From contig CALEKY010000122.1 of the NCBI GenBank assembly GCA_937902995.1, positions 1-60,029 of the forward strand: a stretch of DNA of 60,029 bases, given 5' to 3'. The notes beneath the pieces were generated by a model. It ran no database searches. It saw only the letters and a program-made list of their open reading frames with translations, and had not been told where the DNA came from. Shown here one piece after another: positions 58,627-60,029 of this stretch (positions are counted from its first letter, which is position 1; the number at the start of each line of letters is the position of its first letter). The position numbers were made by a program, and so were the translations under genes. Source of the DNA: an uncultured Sinobacteraceae bacterium (lineage in GTDB: Bacteria; Pseudomonadota; Gammaproteobacteria; Steroidobacterales; Steroidobacteraceae).

Positions 58627-60029
58627 TCATGCAATCGCCTTCGTCGGCAGTTGTTCCTGCCGATAGGCGCGCGCGGCCTTGACGAACCCGGTGAACAGCG
58701 GATGCCCGTCGCGCGGCGTCGAACGGAACTCCGGATGGAACTGGCTCGCGACGAAGAACGGATGACCGGGCAGCTCGATCATTTCGACGAGGCCGTCGCG
58801 CGAAAAACCTGAGAAACGCAATCCCGCATTCATCAGCTTCTGCAGATAACGGTTGTTGAACTCGTAGCGGTGGCGATGGCGCTCCTGAATCACGTCGCTG
58901 CCGTAGATCTGATGCGCGCGCGAACCGTGGGACAGACGCACCTCTTGCGCACCGAGACGCATCGTGCCGCCGAGGTCCGAGTTTTCGGAACGTTGCTCGA
59001 TCGTGCCCTTCTGATCCTGCCATTCGCTGATCAGCGCGATCACCGGATGCGGCGCGTTGCGGTCGAACTCGGTCGAGTTGGCGCCTTCGAGCCCGGCGAC
59101 GTTGCGCGCGTATTCGATGATCGCGAGCTGCATGCCGAGGCAGATCCCGAGATACGGGATCCGGTTCTCGCGCGCGAAGCGGATGGCCTGCATCTTGCCG
59201 TCGATGCCGCGTTCGCCGAACCCGCCGGGCACGAGAATCGCATCGACGTCCTGCAGGCAGCCGGTACCGTGCTTCTCGACATCCGTCGCCTCGACGAAAC
59301 GAATGTTCACGCGCGTGCGCGTGCGCAATCCTGCATGCGTGAGCGCCTCGGTGAGCGAGATGTAAGAGTCCTTGAGGTTCACGTACTTGCCGACCATGGC
59401 CACGGTCACGCTCATATCCGGGTTCGCCTTCGCGGCAACGACCTGTTTCCACTCGCTCAAGTCCGCGGGCTTGCAGGTGAGGCGCAGCTTGTCGACGACG
59501 ATGTCGTCCAAGCCTTCTTCGTGAAGCAGGATCGGAATCTTGTAGATGTCGTCCGCATCCACGGCGGAAATGACGGCGCGCTCCTCGACGTTCGTGAACA
59601 GCGCAATCTTCCGACGCTGATCGTCCGGCAACGGATTCTGGCAACGGCACAAGAGGATGTCCGGTTGAATACCGATCGAGCGCAGCTCCTTGACCGAATG
59701 CTGCGTCGGCTTCGTCTTGATCTCGCCGGAGCTCGGAATGTAAGGGACGAGCGTCAGATGCATGTAGAGCACGTTGTTGTGCCCGAGCTCGACACCCATT
59801 TGGCGGATCGCTTCGAGGAATGGCAACGATTCGATGTCGCCGACCGTACCGCCGATCTCCACCATGCACACGTCGGCATCGCCCGCACCCAAGCGAATGC
59901 AGTGCTTGATCTCGTCAGTGACGTGAGGAATTACCTGAACAGTCGCGCCGAGATAGTCGCCGCGGCGCTCTTTCTGGATCACGCGCTCGTAGATCCGTCC
60001 AGTCGTGAAATTGCTGTTGCGCGACGTCG
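58627..60029 (-). CDS. pyrG: CTP synthase, 5' end outside the window
   Basis: PyrG aminates UTP to CTP with glutamine as nitrogen donor. The visible part holds most of the amidoligase domain (EIGGTVGDIESLPFLEAIRQ, HLTLVPYI...GEIKTKPTQHSV) and the whole glutaminase domain with nucleophile Cys in GICLGMQL and the late FHPEFRS triad segment. The N-terminal ATP-binding part is cut off at the window edge: the reading frame continues to 60029 with NFTTGRIYERVIQKERRGDYL. CTP made here feeds KdsB and IspD as well. Confidence 0.97.
   Translation of the reverse strand, partial: TSRNSNFTTGRIYERVIQKERRGDYLGATVQVIPHVTDEIKHCIRLGAGDADVCMVEIGGTVGDIESLPFLEAIRQMGVELGHNNVLYMHLTLVPYIPSSGEIKTKPTQHSVKELRSIGIQPDILLCRCQNPLPDDQRRKIALFTNVEERAVISAVDADDIYKIPILLHEEGLDDIVVDKLRLTCKPADLSEWKQVVAAKANPDMSVTVAMVGKYVNLKDSYISLTEALTHAGLRTRTRVNIRFVEATDVEKHGTGCLQDVDAILVPGGFGERGIDGKMQAIRFARENRIPYLGICLGMQLAIIEYARNVAGLEGANSTEFDRNAPHPVIALISEWQDQKGTIEQRSENSDLGGTMRLGAQEVRLSHGSRAHQIYGSDVIQERHRHRYEFNNRYLQKLMNAGLRFSGFSRDGLVEMIELPGHPFFVASQFHPEFRSTPRDGHPLFTGFVKAARAYRQEQLPTKAIA

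Overview
The window is a stretch of core chromosome from a gammaproteobacterium with high GC (about 60% by eye). It carries lipid A/Kdo, LolCDE, RpoE-RseA-RseB, SdhE/YgfZ and NlpD-Pcm-SurE genes in recognisable gammaproteobacterial linkages. The order lysS-prfB-recJ-rpfE and the exbB-exbD-msbA-lpxK-ycaR-kdsB run recall Xanthomonadales/Nevskiales-type genomes, but no marker here fixes a genus. I see no phage, IS, integron, CRISPR array, rRNA or complete tRNA. About 65 genes fill the window, most on the minus strand.

Layout. 1-3240: gene tail, terminator, L,D-transpeptidase, plsX, rpmF, yceD. 3364-8593: YceF-type Maf phosphatase, rluC divergent from rne with a long leader, a low-molecular-weight tyrosine phosphatase. 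8760-13588: kdsB, ycaR, lpxK, msbA, exbD, exbB. 13713-24697: comEC, DUF2062, lolD/lolE/lolC, a small exported protein, mfd, csiV. 24816-30681: PAS(LOV-like)-GGDEF protein, nagZ, CYTH, rlmD, exonuclease, acpS, pdxJ. 30806-38987: recO, era, rnc, DUF4845, lepB, lepA, glutaredoxin-like, rseB, rseA, rpoE. 39168-44615: ygfX, sdhE, sdhBADC, a DUF1674 (SDHAF4-type) gene and divergent ygfZ. 44606-50464: lysS, prfB (programmed frameshift), recJ, rpfE, Mth938-like. 50928-60029: nlpD, pcm, surE, smr, truD, ispF, ispD, ftsB, eno, kdsA, pyrG (partial).

The genes form several working groups: envelope assembly (Kdo and lipid A synthesis and flipping, lipoprotein export, the sigma-E stress circuit), RNA and translation (RNase E, RNase III, Era, LepA, RluC, TruD, RlmD, RF2, LysRS, L32), succinate dehydrogenase with four linked maturation or neighbour factors, and isoprenoid, CTP and coenzyme synthesis. 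Many junctions are 1-4 nt overlaps (ATGA, GTGA, TTGA, TAATG), which suggests translational coupling.

The most unusual material is between genes. At least six intergenic gaps are filled by a composite element: tandem degenerate 7-bp units, a GC-rich palindrome, then 7-bp units of another kind. Copies occur in both orientations and in two cases touch or overlap a stop codon. Other points of interest are a LOV-like PAS domain without its photoactive cysteine joined to a degenerate GGDEF domain, an rne leader with a hairpin over its ribosome binding site, a near-leaderless yceD promoter, a sigma-E-type promoter for rpoE, and a 177-bp inverted-repeat element downstream of nlpD where rpoS is often found. 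All calls are from reading the sequence, with no database search.
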